DNA of 64,000 nucleotides from Acidobacteriota bacterium (lineage in GTDB: Bacteria > Acidobacteriota > Terriglobia > Terriglobales > Acidobacteriaceae). Both the position numbers and the translations under genes were made by a program. Positions 54,815 to 63,875 of this stretch are shown here, piece after piece. Under the pieces are notes generated by a model, which was given only the letters and a program-made list of their open reading frames with translations, was not told the origin of the DNA and did not search any database. The first letter of the stretch is position 1, and each line of letters starts with the position of its first letter. The DNA is taken from positions 58,750 through 122,749 of the forward strand of contig QIBA01000050.1 in assembly GCA_003225175.1 (NCBI GenBank), written 5' to 3'.

Positions 54815-55631
54815 AGAATCGAGCGGCGTTTAACCCAAAGATCTTTTTTTTCTCAGTCACAGAGAGATCGCGGGTGTAGCTCTCGATGACGTCTTTTACT
54901 TGCGCATAACTGCCGGCCAGCAGACACACAGGCCAATCAGAGCCGAACATGAGCCGATCGGTGCCGAACGCCTCAAATGCAACATCGAGGTACGGACGAA
55001 AAGTCTCAGCGTTCCAGCTCTTCCAATCAGCCTCGGTCACCAGGCCGGACAACTTGCAGTGCACGTTTCGGGATTGTGCCAGCACGCGAATGTTGTGGGC
55101 CCACGTATCGATTTCGCCGGTCTCGATCGATGGCTTGGCAAGATGATCCAGCACGAACCTCTGCCTCGGAAATCGGCTAACAAACTCGACCGCTACCGGA
55201 AGCTGCCGCGCATAAATAAGAATGTCGTAGGTGAAGTTGTGGCAAGCAAGAGCGCGTATCCCTTGCTGAAAGTCATCGCGCATCAAGAAGCGATCGTCGG
55301 GTTCGGCTTGAACGATGTGCCGAAATCCGCGTAGCTTCGGAAAACGCGAGAAATATTCGAGCCGTTTCTCGATCCTGGGGTCACGTAAATTCACCCATCC
55401 TACGACGCCGGCGATGGCGGAATTCTTTTCCGCCAGATCGAGCAGGAATTTGGTTTCGTGTTCTGACTGATCCGCCTGAACTGCGATCGCCCGATCAATC
55501 CCGGCTTCGTTCATTCGTTGAATCAATTCTTCCGGCATGAAATCCCGTTTCAGGACTGTCATTTCGTTTGTAATCCAGCCGTCTCGTACCGGGTCATAAC
55601 GCCAGAAGTGCTGGTGGGCGTCGATCTGCAT
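54798..55631 (-). CDS. L-fuconolactonase-like amidohydrolase
   Basis: A 277-residue amidohydrolase-2 family TIM barrel. MQIDAHQHFWRYDP begins the barrel with the metal histidines, and the later ligands lie in GFRHIVQ, VLDHLAKP and FGSDWPVC (Asp). L-fuconolactonases and rhamnonolactonases share this pattern and hydrolyse the lactone to L-fuconate. The neighbours (fucose dehydrogenase downstream, dehydratase upstream) make fuconolactone the probable substrate. It overlaps the dehydrogenase gene. Confidence 0.86.
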   Translation of the reverse strand: MQIDAHQHFWRYDPVRDGWITNEMTVLKRDFMPEELIQRMNEAGIDRAIAVQADQSEHETKFLLDLAEKNSAIAGVVGWVNLRDPRIEKRLEYFSRFPKLRGFRHIVQAEPDDRFLMRDDFQQGIRALACHNFTYDILIYARQLPVAVEFVSRFPRQRFVLDHLAKPSIETGEIDTWAHNIRVLAQSRNVHCKLSGLVTEADWKSWNAETFRPYLDVAFEAFGTDRLMFGSDWPVCLLAGSYAQVKDVIESYTRDLSVTEKKKIFGLNAARFYGLAA

Positions 55632-55652
55632 GAAAGAATCCTGCCCTACGGG

Positions 55653-56453
55653 CTAGCCGTGCAGGTTGAGAAATCCTCCATCAATCGGGTAATTGGTTCC
55701 GGTTATGAAACTGGAGGCGTCGGAACAGAGAAACAGCGCGAGGGACGCTACCTCGCTGGGCTGGGCCATCCGGCCCATCGGCTGCGATTGGGCCAGCTTC
55801 TGAAACATGTCCTGCTCGCGGCCGGGATAGTTCTTGCGGACGAAGCCATCGACAAAAGGGGTGTGAACACGCGCCGGGGAAATGCAGTTGCAGCGAATGT
55901 TCTGAGTAACGTAGTCGCGCGCCACCGAATAGGTCATCGTGAGCACTGCCCCCTTGCTCATGGAGTACGCGAAGCGATCGGCCAATCCGGCGGTGGCGGC
56001 GATCGAAGCGAGATTCAGGATGACTCCTCCGCCGCCCGTCTTCATGTAATCGATGACCGCGTACATGCAGTTATAAATGCCCTTTACGTTGATGCGGAAG
56101 ATGCGCTCGAAATCTTCTTCGCTGGTAGTTTCGAGCTTGCCGACGTGCGCAACTCCCGCATTGTTCACGAGGATATGGATCGCATTGCGGGCCCCAATCT
56201 TGCAGAACACATCTTTGACTTGCTGCTGGCTTGAGACGTCACACGTGTGCCACTCTGCGGCGCCGCCCTGGTCGCGAATCGTCGTCACAGTCTGCTCGGC
56301 GTTGGTCTTGTCGAGTTCGAGAATGTGGACCGCCGCGCCCTGCTGAGCGAAACAAACGGCGATCGCCTGGCCGATACCGCTGGCGCCACCGGTGATGACT
56401 GCGGTCTTACCGTCGAGCCGAAATAAGGCCGAATTGTTACCGTTCGGATTCAG
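55653..56453 (-). CDS. Short-chain dehydrogenase with probable CTG start (2-keto-3-deoxyfuconate dehydrogenase candidate)
   Basis: A 266-residue SDR. The first 55 codons, from CTG at 56453, are needed for the NAD site: LFRLDGKTAVITGGASGIGQ (TGGASGIG at 21-28). An AUG/GUG-first reading from the GTG at 56288 would lose that motif. CTG overlaps the stop of the upstream gene as CTGA, and GAGGTG lies 7 bases before it, the arrangement seen with ATGA at other joints in this cluster. NNAGVAHVG, SIAATAGLADRFAYSMSKGAVL (Ser/Tyr/Lys) and PIDGGFLNLHG complete the fold. In the fucose pathway it would oxidise 2-keto-3-deoxy-L-fuconate. That role is inferred from context. Confidence 0.82.
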   Translation of the reverse strand: MNPNGNNSALFRLDGKTAVITGGASGIGQAIAVCFAQQGAAVHILELDKTNAEQTVTTIRDQGGAAEWHTCDVSSQQQVKDVFCKIGARNAIHILVNNAGVAHVGKLETTSEEDFERIFRINVKGIYNCMYAVIDYMKTGGGGVILNLASIAATAGLADRFAYSMSKGAVLTMTYSVARDYVTQNIRCNCISPARVHTPFVDGFVRKNYPGREQDMFQKLAQSQPMGRMAQPSEVASLALFLCSDASSFITGTNYPIDGGFLNLHG

Positions 56454-58114
56454 AGTGAGACACCTCGTTTCCAGGGAATGAAATCGTCTTGTCCAAGGAG
56501 TTCCGCTTTGGTCCTTGTCTCGCCGCCGGCAACTTTAAGGATCAGCTCCAGAATGCGTTCGCCAGCCTCTTCCACTGACTCCTCGCCGGAAATAATTGTT
56601 CCCGTGTCGATGTCGATGGCATCGGACATTCGCTGTGCCAGCTCTGAATTGGTCGAGATCTTGATGACCGGAGCGATGGGATTCCCAGTCGGTGTACCGA
56701 GGCCAGTGGTGAAAAGAACAACGTTCGCGCCTGCGCCAACCTGTGCGGTCACGGCTTCCACATCACTCCCTGGAGTGCAGAGCAAGTTCAGGCCAGGTAC
56801 AGTTGCGTACTCGGGATAATCCAGAACTGCGGTAACCGGGGAATCTCCGCCTTTACGGGCAGCTCCGGCGGATTTCATGGCGTCGGTGATGAGTCCATCC
56901 TTAATATTCCCGGGGGAGGGGTTCATTTCGAAGCCCGCTCGTACCGCTTTTGCCCGCGCTGCGTAATCGCGCATCAGTGCGATGAAGCGGTCGCCGACTT
57001 CCTGACTGGTTGAGCGATTGATAAGAGATTGCTCGACTCCGCAAAGTTCGGGGAATTCGGAGAGGAGCGTGGTTCCTCCCACTACTGCGAGTATGTCAGA
57101 GATGTGGCCGATCGCTGGGTTTGCGGAGATACCCGAGAAGCCGTCCGAGCCGCCGCACTTCAGCCCTACGCTCAGCTTGTCGAGAGATGCAGGCTCTCGC
57201 TGTACGCGATTGACTTCGACCAACCCGAGGAATGTTTCTCGTATCGCCTGGGACAGCATTGCGCGTTCGGAGGCGCTCTTCTGCTGCTCGAGCAGGATCA
57301 GCGGCTTGGCAAAATCTGGATCACGCTTGGCGATCTCTTCGCGCAGGATATCGGCCTGCGAGTGCTGACATCCAAGGCTGAGAACCGTTGCCCCGGCAAC
57401 GTTTGGATGGTGCAGATATCCCGCGATCAGGCCGCACAGATTTCGCGCATCTTCGCGCGTCCCGCCACAGCCACGTTCATGTGTGAGGAACTTGACCCCA
57501 TCAATGTTTTCGAAAAAACCATGAGGTTGTTGTCGGCTATCTTCGCTGCTTTGCTGGTAGGTCTTGATCGCATCTAATCTGCCCTCGCGGTACAAGCGAG
57601 CAAGAGCTGCAACCTGCTGGCGGTATACCTGAGGCGGAGCGTACCCGAGGCCCTCGTCGAAGGCCTTACGCAACACATCGATGTTGCGGTTCTCGCAGAA
57701 AACCAGCGGAACGACCAACCAGTAGTTACGCGTGCCCACTTGTCCATCGACGCGCTTGTAGCCGTGGAAGGTGCGCTTCTTCCACGCTGAAACATCGGGA
57801 GCATGCCACGAATAACTTTCAGATTTCTGATGGAACTCGGCGGCTTCGTGGCGAATGTTGCGAGTAGTAATCAGCTCGCCTTTGCGAATCGGCTGCGTGG
57901 CTTTGCCGACCACCACGCCGTACATAATGATGTGCTCCCCGGGGGCGAAGTCCTTCAGCGCGAACTTGTGCTTGGCAGGAATGTCAGTGACGATTGTGTA
58001 AGTCTCGTTTCCGAGATTCACCTCTTCGCCTATGCGCAAATCCGTGAGCGCGATGATGAGGTTATCGCGGCGATCGAGTTTCAATATCCGGTTTTGGGTT
58101 AGAGTTTCAGGCAC
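56450..58114 (-). CDS. UxaA-family (altronate dehydratase-like) hydro-lyase, probable fuconate dehydratase
   Basis: A 554-residue UxaA/GarD-superfamily dehydratase with both parts fused. The N-terminal SAF domain (about 10-85) is followed by the catalytic region with GYKRVDGQVGTRNYWLVVPLVFCENRN, THERGCGGTREDARNLCGLIAGYLHHPNVAGATVLSLGCQ, LKCGGSDGFSGISANPAIG, NPSPGNIKDGL, TPGSDVEAVTAQVGAG and VVLFTTGLGTPTGNPIAPVIKIS. In altronate metabolism these enzymes need iron or manganese. Here the fucose neighbours suggest L-fuconate (a 6-deoxy analogue) as substrate, in place of the enolase-type fuconate dehydratase. It overlaps the GH28 gene by 8 bases and the SDR gene by 4. Confidence 0.8.
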   Translation of the reverse strand: MPETLTQNRILKLDRRDNLIIALTDLRIGEEVNLGNETYTIVTDIPAKHKFALKDFAPGEHIIMYGVVVGKATQPIRKGELITTRNIRHEAAEFHQKSESYSWHAPDVSAWKKRTFHGYKRVDGQVGTRNYWLVVPLVFCENRNIDVLRKAFDEGLGYAPPQVYRQQVAALARLYREGRLDAIKTYQQSSEDSRQQPHGFFENIDGVKFLTHERGCGGTREDARNLCGLIAGYLHHPNVAGATVLSLGCQHSQADILREEIAKRDPDFAKPLILLEQQKSASERAMLSQAIRETFLGLVEVNRVQREPASLDKLSVGLKCGGSDGFSGISANPAIGHISDILAVVGGTTLLSEFPELCGVEQSLINRSTSQEVGDRFIALMRDYAARAKAVRAGFEMNPSPGNIKDGLITDAMKSAGAARKGGDSPVTAVLDYPEYATVPGLNLLCTPGSDVEAVTAQVGAGANVVLFTTGLGTPTGNPIAPVIKISTNSELAQRMSDAIDIDTGTIISGEESVEEAGERILELILKVAGGETRTKAELLGQDDFIPWKRGVSL

Positions 58115-59735
58115 GCTTCTCCACTACGGATGTATCCGCTCCTCCGGCAAATACCGCTTCCGGTACGCCTTTGGGCACGCGGTTCAACGCGAGCACCACA
58201 TCCCGTGAGCCCCCTCCGTGGACCTCGAGAAGAGCACGGCTCGATTCCAGTGCGGCGCAGGAGGTGACAGATACATTTTCGACCCGTTCCATACGAATCA
58301 CAACTTCCTCTGGGGCGGCCTTGGCGGTACGAAGTTGGGAAACGTCCAGATCGCGCACATCACTAAAAGAGAAAGAAGGTCCGCTCTCTGAGTTCACTGT
58401 CAGGCGTTCAAAGCGGGCTTGTTGCGTGTTGGAGCAGGTTAATCCGGCCTTAACACCGTTCACGGTAACATTTTCCAGGCTGAATTCCCGAATGGGACTC
58501 TCCGGCAGGCCCTCAACGATGACAGCATGAGGAGCGCCCTCGACGATGATGCCGCTGAAATGAAAATTGCGAAACGTCGGCGTAGCCTCATTCTTCTCGA
58601 CACGGGCAGTCCGGTCGCTGCCGGTGTAGAACATGCCGACGTGAACGGCTGTATCGAGGATGTTCTTGAGCACAACGTTTGATGCTCTGAAGTTCTCGAC
58701 GATGTTCCCTCGACCGCGGGCGCTCTTGATATAGAGCCCGCGGCGTGTGCCGTTACAGACGCAGTTGCTGACGGCCACGTTGCGCACCCCTCCGGATGTC
58801 TCGCTGCCGATCGCGACTCCGGCGTGACCGGTTCCGAAAATGCAGTTCGTGACGGTGATGTCTTCGCTGGGTATCTGATTCACGCCCGGCTGGTACTTGT
58901 AACCGGACTTGATGACGACGCAGTCGTCGCCGGTGCTGATGTAACAGTTCGAAATGCGGACCAGCTTGCAGGAATCGGGATCGATGCCATCCGTGTTTGG
59001 CGAATCTCCCGGAGCCCAGATGGTCACGCCATCGATGCAGATTTCCTCGCAAAGCACGGGATGCACCTGCCACGAAGGCGAATTCAGAATCGTGATTCCA
59101 GAGATGTGGACGTTCTTACATCGATAGCAATTGATTAGCCGAGGACGAGGCCACTTGAGGGGAGAGCCCGGAGGATTCTCCGGCTCACGTCCCTCAAGGC
59201 CCAATTTGCGCCGCAGAGCCTGCGTCTCTCGATGCGCTTTCCACCAGTCTTGCCCTTGACCATCGATGGTCCCTCGGCCCGAGATCGTGACATTTTCGAG
59301 ATCTTGACCTGTGAGCAGAGAAGCGAAAATGGTTCGATCAAGACCCTCCCAGCGTCCCTGAATCGTCGGATAGTCATCGAAGTTCGTGCTTCCCAGCAAA
59401 TAGGCTCCGGGCAACAGCTCCAGCTCGAGATTGCTCCGCAGAAATAATGGAGCGCTCAGGTATCTGCCGGGCGGAATGACTACCTTTCCTCCACCGGCTT
59501 CGTGGCATCGGTCGAAGGCAGCCTGAATTGATTTTGTTGCGAGCGTCTTGCCGTCAGGAATCGCGCCGAAGTCGCGTATGTCGAAAATGTAGCTGTGATC
59601 AGACTGGCGCGACGTCTCCGCCGACGGACTGCTTGCAAAGATCGCTTGTGCCATTCCTGATACAGGAACGGCAGTTAGTCCCACTGCGAGATCGCGTGCG
59701 AACTTGCGACGGCCTGGAAGCTGTTTGGTCGACAT
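58107..59735 (-). CDS. Tat-exported GH28-family glycoside hydrolase (polygalacturonase-like)
   Basis: A 542-residue right-handed beta-helix enzyme. The twin-arginine signal is GRRKFARDLAVG. GH28 catalytic residues are present: D249 in NTDGID, D270/D271 in TGDDC, H304 in FGTGHAGVAIGSE and the RGLYIKS lysine. An insert (KLGLEGREPENPPGSPLKWPRP) before RLINCYRCKNV is typical of the acidobacterial and Bacteroidetes GH28 branch. Family members hydrolyse galacturonan or xylogalacturonan. Its place in a fucose cluster suggests fucosylated pectin (rhamnogalacturonan II or xyloglucan-linked) as the target. Confidence 0.87.
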   Translation of the reverse strand: MSTKQLPGRRKFARDLAVGLTAVPVSGMAQAIFASSPSAETSRQSDHSYIFDIRDFGAIPDGKTLATKSIQAAFDRCHEAGGGKVVIPPGRYLSAPLFLRSNLELELLPGAYLLGSTNFDDYPTIQGRWEGLDRTIFASLLTGQDLENVTISGRGTIDGQGQDWWKAHRETQALRRKLGLEGREPENPPGSPLKWPRPRLINCYRCKNVHISGITILNSPSWQVHPVLCEEICIDGVTIWAPGDSPNTDGIDPDSCKLVRISNCYISTGDDCVVIKSGYKYQPGVNQIPSEDITVTNCIFGTGHAGVAIGSETSGGVRNVAVSNCVCNGTRRGLYIKSARGRGNIVENFRASNVVLKNILDTAVHVGMFYTGSDRTARVEKNEATPTFRNFHFSGIIVEGAPHAVIVEGLPESPIREFSLENVTVNGVKAGLTCSNTQQARFERLTVNSESGPSFSFSDVRDLDVSQLRTAKAAPEEVVIRMERVENVSVTSCAALESSRALLEVHGGGSRDVVLALNRVPKGVPEAVFAGGADTSVVEKRA

Positions 59736-59768
59736 CTGTGTGTTTCAACGAATGAAGCATGAGGAAGC

Positions 59769-59800
59769 CGCTACTCCGGCGTCGATCGGCCGGAGTAGCG
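59769..59800 (-). terminator. Strong hairpin between TonB receptor and GH28 genes
   Basis: A perfect 12-base stem CGCTACTCCGGC / GCCGGAGTAGCG with an 8-base loop lies just after the receptor stop. There is no T-run on the minus strand, so it may reduce rather than stop read-through into the fucose genes, or protect the receptor mRNA end. Confidence 0.6.
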
Positions 59801-59814
59801 ACAGAGCTCAACTG

Positions 59815-62800
59815 CTAGAAGATAAACCTCAGCCCAAATTGCATCTGACGCGGCGTCTGGCCCTGCGCCAATTGCGTGAGGCTTCCTGCGGCAGTTGCAA
59901 TCGCAGGAACGGCGACGCCGTTAACGGTGACATTGCCGGAATTAATCGTGAGTTGAGCGTTTGCCGGTGTGTCGTAATTCTGAATATTGAACACGTTGAA
60001 CGCCTCAAAACGGAGCTGCAGGCTTACGCTTTCCCGGATCGGTATGTTCTTGAACATGGAGAAGTCCATGTTCACTACGTGCGGTCCATTGAAAGCATTC
60101 CGGCCTAGATTGCCGAACGCGCCGGAGGGAACGCCAAACGCGCACGGGTTGAACCAACTGGCGATCGTGTGCGTCGCATCCGCCGCCTTACCGCCTTGCG
60201 AGATAGTTTTTTGGCAAGCGGGATCTGGATTCGCAGCCACCGGTCCAGCCGCAAATGGATCGGCTAGGAGGTTCGGACGCGCATAGGTACCTGGCGCAGC
60301 GGGTGCACTGCCACGTAGATTAGCCACATCGCCGCTGACCTGAAGGTTATACGGCGCGCCCGACCGTGCCTGGAAGATGTAATTGGCTTGCCAATCTCCA
60401 AACAGCCATTCTGTGATTCCGTGATCGAACCGCCCTTTTCCTTTGCCGGCCGGCAGTTCATATACGGTCGCCCAGGAAAGGAATTGGGGAATGTTGTAGG
60501 AAGACTGACCACGGGCCGTGTTCATGTCGTAGAAGTTCTGGATGGTGGAACCTCCGCCCGGTCCATTTTCGACATTGAAATAACCGCTGCCGGTGTCAGT
60601 GGATTTACCCCAGGTGTAGGAAACCAACGTTTGCAGGCCGCCCGAGAAACGTTTCTGGAAGCGGCTCTCCAAAGCGTTGTAGTGCGCCTCGCCGATAGAA
60701 CGGGAATAGGTAAGCCCTGCCGTAACCCAAGGCATTTGTCGGGCTGCGTCGACTACAGAAGCCGGCGTTCCATTCGGAAATGCCTGATTCGCGGCATTGG
60801 CGTTTCCTGCGCCATAAGGAAGGCGTCCGCTCTTGCTGCCCGCATAGGCGACGGAAACCATCATGGTCGGCGACAACTCGCGCTGAATTTCGAAGTTCCA
60901 TTGATGGGAATATCCATCCTTGAAATTCGGATCGTCACCCTGGTTCGGAAAACCATTCCACGGAAGGCCAGTAGTTGGTTTGCCTGCGCCCGGTGAGGTA
61001 TACGTCGGTATGGGTGTAGCAAAACCAAGTCCCTGTTGCTGGATGATGTTGATTGCGGTTCCGTTTGTGAAAGCGCAGGAGCCACCGTTGCTGCAAGCAT
61101 TGGCTGTCCCATTGAACGCAACAGCATCCGGCCACACCATTGCCTCCAGATCATTCTGCGCATACTGACTGCGGGCGGTAAGTGGATCCCAATACAAGCC
61201 ATAGCCAGCACGCATTACCGTTTTGGGAGTGAACTGCCAGGCGATGCCCACGCGGGGTCCCCAATTATCTTTGATCGGCGGAGGGGCGAAGAAATCCTTT
61301 CCCGCCAGAACCACATGATTGGCGAAGGGATCGGAGAGAAAGCCCTGCGGCGCGCCCGGTACAGGCGCATCGGGAATGCACGGCGCCTTTCCCGCCACCG
61401 TGCACAATGGCGGCATGGTTTTGGCTCCGATGATGTATCGCTGGTTGGCGAGGTCCAGTGAGTTCCAGAGTCGGCCATCCAGGGTGTGTGGTTGCGTTAC
61501 ATAGTCGTATCGGAGTCCCGCTGTGAGAGTCAGAGTGGGAGCGATCTTCCATTCATCCTGCAAATAGGCCGCCCAGGAAGCGTAGCCGAATTCAACCGGG
61601 CCACCATGCGGAATCGGAAGTTGGGCTGTGAAGCTGCTGGGGAAACCAAGCAGTGCAGACGCCAGCGCCAAACCCGTATTGTTAACCGAAGGATTGCGCG
61701 ACTGCTCGTCGCTAAAGGTGTAAGTCTGAAACGTATTCAGTTGGATTCGTTTGGCATTGATATACCAGCCGCCAGTCTTGATATTATGTCGGCCCTTTAG
61801 CCAGCTCAGGCCAGGAGTCAGGCTCCAGTTGGGGTTCTCGCGGGGTGCGGGGCCACGAATGCCGAAGTTGTTGTTTCCGCCGTTCGTCCAATTCGTACTC
61901 GGACTGAGGGCGACAAGCAATCCACTATATTTATCGATGTCCTGAAACCCAGCCTTTTTCAACGGGTCAAACCCGGCCGTGCTCGTGTTCTGTTGGCCGG
62001 CATCCACACCGGGACGTCCGGCATAACCGGCGCGCACATCGAGGACCATGCTCGGACTGAACAGATGCGTCCATCCTCCGCCATAGTTCCTGCCCTGTGA
62101 GCCACCGCTTGTAGAGCCCGCTTCGCCAATCGGCGTAAAGATAGAATTCCGTTGTTCCGTGTACCGGAAGAACGCAACATCGGCGTCGCGGAAGTGATGA
62201 TCGATTCGCCCGGTAAAGGAATTTGAGTTGTTCAACGTCGCCCGATCGCGGACGAAGTTATTCTTCCCCGTGGGGTCGACGATGTTGGGCACTGCCGAGT
62301 ACGTCTGGAAGAACTGCTGCATCGGCCCAAAGATCAAAGCTTGCGGAATTATGTTGCAGACTTGAACGCCTGCCGGAGGAGTGAGCCCGGTCCCCAGAGG
62401 TTGCTGCAGATGCGTCGTGGGATTGGGAGCGATCGGTGCTCCGTTGCTGCAATAGAAGGGATCGCGTTGGAAATTGGCGCCAACTTGCCGGGTCGAATAG
62501 GGATTATAGATCTGTTTCTTGAAGGCACCGCTCGTGTTCGTGAAGTCCCCAGCAATCTCGGCAACTGTGGGGACATATGACAAAGCCTGGTCAGGCTTGC
62601 TGTAACGCCATCCGTCGTACCCGGCTGAGAAGAATGTCTTGTTCTTGAAGATTGGACCGGTGACTGCCGCACCAAATTGATTCTGGTGGAATGCAGCCGG
62701 GCCGCTGGGAACCAACTGCCCAGGTTTGCAGCGCGCCAAGGTGCATCCAGTGGGTCCATCGGCAAAGCTGTCGCGCGCGTCGAAGAAGTTATTGCGAACG

Positions 62801-63603
62801 TATTCGAATGCGGAGCCATGGAACGAATTGCCACCCGATTTGGAAACCAGGTTCACAACTCCGCCGCTGGCGCCGCCGAACTCAGCCTTTGCATCGTGCC
62901 CGACGACTTTGAATTCCTGTACCAGATCGAGATTTGGGATCACGATGTATGTCGGCCCGCGAACGTTGGTGTTGATGATCCCGTCGAAGAAGTACAGTTT
63001 GGATCGGTTGTTCTGGCCATGGAAGGAGCCGTCGGAGAATCCCGATCCGGGAATTCCGACGTTGCCTTCGCAGCAGCCAAGGCTCCGGTTCTGGGAGGTC
63101 GAGACTGGGGTTACGCCGGGCGTGAGCGTCAGCAACTGCGTGAAATTCCGCCCATTCAGCGGCAGGTCGTTCACGGCGCGGGTTTCGATCACGGTGCCGA
63201 GTTCAGTAGTGCTGTTGTCCACCAGCGGTGCCTGAGCGGTAACTTCTACGGTAGTAGCGACGGCGCCGGGCGCAAGTTGGAAGTTCTGCGTCAGTGTCTG
63301 CGAGACTCCGACTTGAAAATTCGGAATTGCCCCCCTGTTGAATCCGGGTTTCTCCACGGTGACTTCATAGGCGCCCGGTTGCACGTTCAGGAACACGAAA
63401 TACCCGCTGCTGTTGGAGTTGACATGCGTTTGGATATTCGTGGCTTGGTTGGTCAGTGTGACGGTTGCTCCCGGAACCACGGCTCCGGAGGAATCGGTAA
63501 CCGTTCCGTTTATTTCGCCGCCACGACTTTGCGCAAACGCAGAAAGGGACAAAGCGATACATACAATGATCGACGTCAGGGTCGATTTCTTTGTGAACAG
63601 CAT
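59815..63603 (-). CDS. Oar-like TonB-dependent receptor with carboxypeptidase-regulatory domain
   Basis: A 1262-residue outer-membrane receptor. The ATG at 63603 (GGAGG 7 bases before) is preferred to a GTG at 63615. A signal peptide (to about SAFAQ) leads into a CarboxypepD_reg domain (GEINGTVTDSSGAVVPGATVTLTN...GAYEVTVEKPGF). A plug domain follows (TVIETRAVNDLPLNGRNFTQLLTLTPGV, KVVGHDAKAEFGGASGGVVNLVSKSGGNSFHGSAFEY). The rest is a large beta-barrel ending FGLRFIF with the terminal aromatic. This architecture is the hallmark receptor of Acidobacteria and likely takes up oligosaccharides released by the enzymes encoded next to it. Confidence 0.93.
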   Translation of the reverse strand: MLFTKKSTLTSIIVCIALSLSAFAQSRGGEINGTVTDSSGAVVPGATVTLTNQATNIQTHVNSNSSGYFVFLNVQPGAYEVTVEKPGFNRGAIPNFQVGVSQTLTQNFQLAPGAVATTVEVTAQAPLVDNSTTELGTVIETRAVNDLPLNGRNFTQLLTLTPGVTPVSTSQNRSLGCCEGNVGIPGSGFSDGSFHGQNNRSKLYFFDGIINTNVRGPTYIVIPNLDLVQEFKVVGHDAKAEFGGASGGVVNLVSKSGGNSFHGSAFEYVRNNFFDARDSFADGPTGCTLARCKPGQLVPSGPAAFHQNQFGAAVTGPIFKNKTFFSAGYDGWRYSKPDQALSYVPTVAEIAGDFTNTSGAFKKQIYNPYSTRQVGANFQRDPFYCSNGAPIAPNPTTHLQQPLGTGLTPPAGVQVCNIIPQALIFGPMQQFFQTYSAVPNIVDPTGKNNFVRDRATLNNSNSFTGRIDHHFRDADVAFFRYTEQRNSIFTPIGEAGSTSGGSQGRNYGGGWTHLFSPSMVLDVRAGYAGRPGVDAGQQNTSTAGFDPLKKAGFQDIDKYSGLLVALSPSTNWTNGGNNNFGIRGPAPRENPNWSLTPGLSWLKGRHNIKTGGWYINAKRIQLNTFQTYTFSDEQSRNPSVNNTGLALASALLGFPSSFTAQLPIPHGGPVEFGYASWAAYLQDEWKIAPTLTLTAGLRYDYVTQPHTLDGRLWNSLDLANQRYIIGAKTMPPLCTVAGKAPCIPDAPVPGAPQGFLSDPFANHVVLAGKDFFAPPPIKDNWGPRVGIAWQFTPKTVMRAGYGLYWDPLTARSQYAQNDLEAMVWPDAVAFNGTANACSNGGSCAFTNGTAINIIQQQGLGFATPIPTYTSPGAGKPTTGLPWNGFPNQGDDPNFKDGYSHQWNFEIQRELSPTMMVSVAYAGSKSGRLPYGAGNANAANQAFPNGTPASVVDAARQMPWVTAGLTYSRSIGEAHYNALESRFQKRFSGGLQTLVSYTWGKSTDTGSGYFNVENGPGGGSTIQNFYDMNTARGQSSYNIPQFLSWATVYELPAGKGKGRFDHGITEWLFGDWQANYIFQARSGAPYNLQVSGDVANLRGSAPAAPGTYARPNLLADPFAAGPVAANPDPACQKTISQGGKAADATHTIASWFNPCAFGVPSGAFGNLGRNAFNGPHVVNMDFSMFKNIPIRESVSLQLRFEAFNVFNIQNYDTPANAQLTINSGNVTVNGVAVPAIATAAGSLTQLAQGQTPRQMQFGLRFIF

Positions 63604-63820
63604 CGATGCCTCCACTGTTGTCTTGGGAGCAGGCCGGCGTTAGCCGTCAACCGGAGAAGCAAGTCGAACGTGGTCTGCAACGGACGAGAACCTATATCAA
63701 AAGACTTGCGACGAATTCAAGATGAAAAATTTATGTTTCATATTTTGAAATAAACCCAGCTGTCCCGCCTTAATGGCGTCGGATCGAGCCAGCCTTCGTC
63801 AACAGGGGATTCTGCGAAAG

Positions 63821-63854
63821 AACCATCGCCGCCACGGAACTGGCGGCGATGGTT
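63821..63854 (-). terminator. Long perfect hairpin after the receptor at the window edge
   Basis: A 14-base perfect stem AACCATCGCCGCCA / TGGCGGCGATGGTT with a 6-base loop lies 21 bases after the stop of the partial receptor gene. On the minus strand it is followed by CTTTCGC. It should separate the two receptor transcripts. Confidence 0.75.
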
Positions 63855-63875
63855 GAGATGCTTTGTGTGGTCGTG

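Noticed and set aside
62677..63753. 358-codon plus-strand frame opposite the TonB receptor.
   Set aside because: The receptor on the other strand is full length with clear domains. This frame has no family features.
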